From Setophaga petechia (taxonomy: Eukaryota > Chordata > Aves > Passeriformes > Parulidae), in contig JANCRA010000010.1 of assembly GCA_024362935.1 (NCBI GenBank), forward strand, positions 6,998,501 through 7,062,500: a DNA stretch of 64,000 nucleotides. Direction: 5' to 3'. Shown piece after piece: positions 60,378 through 64,000 of the stretch. The first letter of the stretch is position 1; every line of letters starts with the position of its first letter. A program made the translations under genes and the position numbers. The notes under the pieces were generated by a model. That model saw only the letters and a list, made by a program, of their open reading frames with translations, ran no database searches and had not been told where the DNA came from.

Positions 60378-63300
60378 ATTCCTGCCTGCCTGCCTGGAAA
60401 AGCCCCTGGTGGTGTTGCTCCTCTGGCAGTGGGTTTCCATGTGAGGGATTTCTCCATGGGCACACAGCAGCAGCCTTGGTGAGCTGTCTGTCTGTCTGAT
60501 CCTGCGTGTTTTAGGTGCCTAAACAGGGAGGTTTAGCAAGGAATCCTCATGTCTGGGTTAGGCACAGGTTGCCAGTGGATAGTTTGAATCAAAACATGCA
60601 AAGACAGAATATTTATGGTGGTTTATTATAGCTAAAAACTTCTATATGACTGCACCCCCTCTCTGGAGTTAAGGAGCACAACCACAATGAGTGGTCTGAA
60701 GCTGCTTCTGACCAGTGACCACTGACGCTCTTGGGATATAAGGCTGGCTTTTCCTTCCTTTTAAGTTTCCATTTATGGTCATAGATCCCTGGAAATCTAA
60801 TTGATGTTGTTGGTAAATAACAAGAGACATTTGTTGTTCATGGGAGCCCTGTTGATATTCCTGGGCTGTGCAGCATTTACCTTTTGCATTAAGGAGAGGG
60901 AAAAAAAAAGCTTTGTATTTTTTTTTCTGCTACCCATGTTTTGGGTACCCCAAAACAATGAGGAGATTTCAGGGGTTCCTGACCTCTTTTAGAATTAGAA
61001 TTAGAAATTAGAAAATGTCAGATGGCTGGTGAGAGCTGGACTGATGGGGGAGCAGCCCTGTTACTGCTGAAGTCATTACTCATTTTTGGTGGGAGATGAA
61101 TCTCGCAGATTCTTCTTTATTTTTTCCCTGAGAAATGCTCCATTTGGGGATTAGAGTAGAGGAGCTTAAAAATCCAAGCAGCTCTGGAAGAGATATCTCC
61201 CACAGATTTATGTCTTTGGGTTTTAACTGATTTTTCTTCCCCAGGCTGAGCCTTGCAGGGATTTGGGCTTGTCTGGAGTCAGGGCCAGGTCTGATGGGAC
61301 CAGCTCAAAGCCCTGTGTGTCTGGGAGCCCTGGTAGGGCAGCTCTTCACTCCTGCTAGCCAGTTTTCCTTAAAATGTGGAAGACTGATGTTTCTGAGACC
61401 CCTGTGCTGTGTGAAAGAAGGTTCAGGTGTCCCTCAGGCCCAGACTGACCCAGGCTGGGGTGTCTGGAGCCAGCAGTGCTGGGCAGCTGCTGTTCCACTG
61501 GGGGGGGTGACTGTGGGGGCTGCTCTGCTCGTTTGCTTCTGATTCCCTTGCTTTGTTTTCTATTTTTGTATCCTTCTTGGCTTTCAATTGATATTTAGAT
61601 TTTGGAATGTGTTTTTACACATTCTGGTGCCAAAGGCTGTCCCATATGCTGTTTGTGATGGAGTATGGCTCCTGTGCACCTGAACAATTTTTTATATTTT
61701 CTTTGGGAACACACTCGTGCTGAAACAAATTTATTTTTTCAAAATATACAGAGAACTCAGGTGGGCTACTTTTATTTTGTTTTGTTTTAAAGAGAAGCTT
61801 GCTTTACTAATAATATGCTGGAGCCTCACTTGGTGAATGTTTCCCCTTGCAAGAGTTTAATGTGTAGCATTTGTGCTGTTTAGCCTGTCTGCATTCTGTA
61901 AATCTGATTATTTTGGCTGTCATAATTTTATTACTCTTATTAAGCTTCCTCATTTGCACATTGATCCTGTTAGTCTCAGGAAGCTGATAGGCCATCTAGG
62001 TCTACTTGCAAAATGCACAGAAAATGAGAAATCTGCCCTGGAGGCCCTGAATGCTGAGATTCACTGTGATTTAGATCTGTGTGTCTGGCCTGTATTTTTT
62101 TCCTCTTCAGTGCTGTTTTAGACTACCTGACTTCATTGCAGCTTGCCAAATTAAGTTGAATTTTTGCTTTTATTATAAATTCTGTCACTGGTAGCTCCTG
62201 GGAAGCTTTGCTCTGGTTTGCCTGTATTTTTATTTGGATGAATACCCTCCTTTTTCACAGAGCTGAGGAACATTCCCAGCAGCAGCAGCTGGCGTCGCAT
62301 ATGTTGTGAGTTGTTTTCCTCCCTGTGTCAGTGTCAGTTTTCCATGCTGCCTTTCCAGACAGATTTATTCTTTAGTTTCACAAAACCTGCTTTACTGTTG
62401 CTGTGGGACGTGCAGGAACCCAAGTGTAACTGAGAGGACTTTGGGCCCCTTTCTCTTTGCTTCGTTTCCATTTCCATGAGCTTTTCCCTGGCTGTTCTGT
62501 AAGTAGGCTGGACTATGCTCTGCTGGACCTTTAACTCCTGTTCCCCATTTTACATTTGTTCTGGCTCTCAGTGAAGTCTGGTCCCTCTCACCAGGTGAGG
62601 TTGTACCTCCCTTCCCTCAGCCTCTGCTGTCCCAGGGCTGCTTGGGGTGCTTCTCTCTATTTACCTGTTATTTATGTCACTGAAATGTTTGCAGATTTCA
62701 AACATTTGTTTGAAATTTGCGAACATTTGCCGACGTTCCGTTTTGTTCCTCTCTGCACAGTCTCTGCTGCTTCCATCACCATTTCTTTGGTGATGTTCTT
62801 CCTCCTCCTGGTCCAGTTTTTCCTCCTCCTCCCACGGTTTGACCTTGTCTTGCTCTTGTCTCCCTGTGCCCTTTTCCAGGCGTTCACATGGCTTAGCTTC
62901 CATTAAGTGCTGCTGACTCACGGATTCACTCTGCACCTCCAGGCTTTGTCACCCAGCCCAGTGGCTGTTTCCCTTCTTGCCTTTTCCCCTCGGAGCTCCC
63001 CATCAGGCATTCAGTATTTCACACCCCAAATCCCGGGTGGTGCTTCCCAGGCTCTCTTATCTCTTGTCTTTTAAAGTGCTGCTGTCTGATAGGTAGCTCT
63101 GTCCCGAAGCCTTCAAGATTTAAAAAAAATTAATTTGGTGTGCTTCGTGCATTTGAATCGCATGCAAATTTTGTATACTCTTTGTTGTCAGTGCATTCTC
63201 CTTTTTCATCTCATCAGACAACTCCCCTGACTCATGTAGTAAGTTTTTACAGATGTTTTCCTTTGAAGTGACAGCTCTTGTAGAATTGTACTTCTGAAGT

Positions 63301-64000
63301 CAGTTGATAGCATTTGGTTTTAAAGGTGGGGTAAAGTGTTTTAGTTCTACCCTGAGATGGCAGCTGCCCTTGCTTTATAATATTTTTTTTTATTTAGCAG
63401 CCTAGACCTACAGTTATGAGCAAGTGGGATTCATAGGATCCTAGATGAGTGACAGCAGAGAGGATGTGTGTACACCAGAAATGTTCAAATATCTAATATA
63501 AAAGTAGCTGAGCATAATTCATAAGCCTGTCAGCCTGGATAAGGGCTGTCTGTTGTACTTAAAACTGTCAGTCCCTTCCTTGTGCTCCCTTTAATTACAT
63601 TACTACTCATACCTGCACTCTCAAACTCAGAACTGGCGAGGTTTACTAATAAAAAGAAGAATTGAAAAGGTGATTGAAAAGGAATAGAGAGTTCTGAGGT
63701 GACAGAGGCACTTTCAGACTGCTTTTAAGCAGATTCAGGAGGCACAAAGGCAGACATCCCCATGGATGCAGGTGTGTTTTTGTTTTCCCTTCTCTTTCAG
63801 GCACTACAGATTAATCCATCCCTTGTTTTCCTGGTTAAATCTCAGCTCTCAGGTGACTCAGGTGCTGTGTCAGCCTGGCAGGGAGGTGGGGGCTGTCCCA
63901 AGGTGTGTGGTGGTGTTTGCAGGGGTCCCAGGACCAGGCAAGAGAGGAGAATCTTGACTCCATATTTTAGAAGGCTTGTTTATTATTTTATGATATATAT

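Larger units (their letters stand above)
56106..64000. other. AT-rich noncoding region to the window end
   Basis: Nearly 8 kb without a recognised exon. It holds the minisatellite at 56767-56980, a CR1 fragment at 59110-59472 and a 21-bp repeat at 60321-60377. The rest is unique sequence. It could be the first intron of a gene starting in the 55.5-kb CpG island, or intergenic. Confidence 0.55.

Overview
The window is vertebrate nuclear DNA, almost certainly from a bird and perhaps a passerine. Genes are interrupted by GT-AG introns. Introns and spacers are short and rich in GC minisatellites. One reverse-oriented CR1 LINE fragment of avian type lies at 59110-59472. There are no prokaryotic operons, CRISPR arrays or plasmid functions.

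From 1 to about 45.4 kb the window carries the conserved block known in mammals as the 3p21.3 (LUCA) tumour-suppressor cluster, in the same gene order and relative strand: the 3' part of CACNA2D2 (+), TMEM115 (+), CYB561D2 (-), NPRL2 (+), ZMYND10 (+), RASSF1 (+), TUSC2 (+), HYAL2 (+) and a HYAL1-type hyaluronidase (+). I assembled every exon from splice sites and remembered human protein family sequences. Predicted lengths lie close to the human ones: TMEM115 352 aa, CYB561D2 222, NPRL2 378, ZMYND10 448, RASSF1A 342, TUSC2 112, HYAL2 476, HYAL1 434. The genes are packed tightly: CYB561D2 and NPRL2 share a 240-bp divergent promoter, NPRL2 and ZMYND10 are 208 bp apart, and RASSF1 and TUSC2 are separated by a few hundred bases. 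The products are functionally diverse: calcium-channel subunit, Golgi membrane protein, cytochrome b561 reductase, GATOR1/mTORC1 brake, dynein-arm assembly factor, Ras/Hippo scaffold, myristoylated mitochondrial regulator and two hyaluronidases. The block is a syntenic neighbourhood rather than a pathway.

After HYAL1 (about 45.4 kb) the sequence becomes AT-richer and I recognise no protein gene up to 64 kb. HYAL3, NAA80 and IFRD2, which follow in mammals, are not seen. A CpG island at about 55.5-56.0 kb, with a possible first exon, suggests the promoter of a gene whose body lies mostly beyond the window.

The most interesting points are: a 27-bp tandem repeat that has copied the NPRL2 exon 6 5' splice site several times; a duplicated pair of CTCF-type motifs between NPRL2 and ZMYND10; Asp in RASSF1 where human has the ATM-site serine; a RASSF1C-type first exon whose open frame has no ATG; and a perfect CLEAR-type E-box plus a lone TFIIIC B-box in the TUSC2 promoter.
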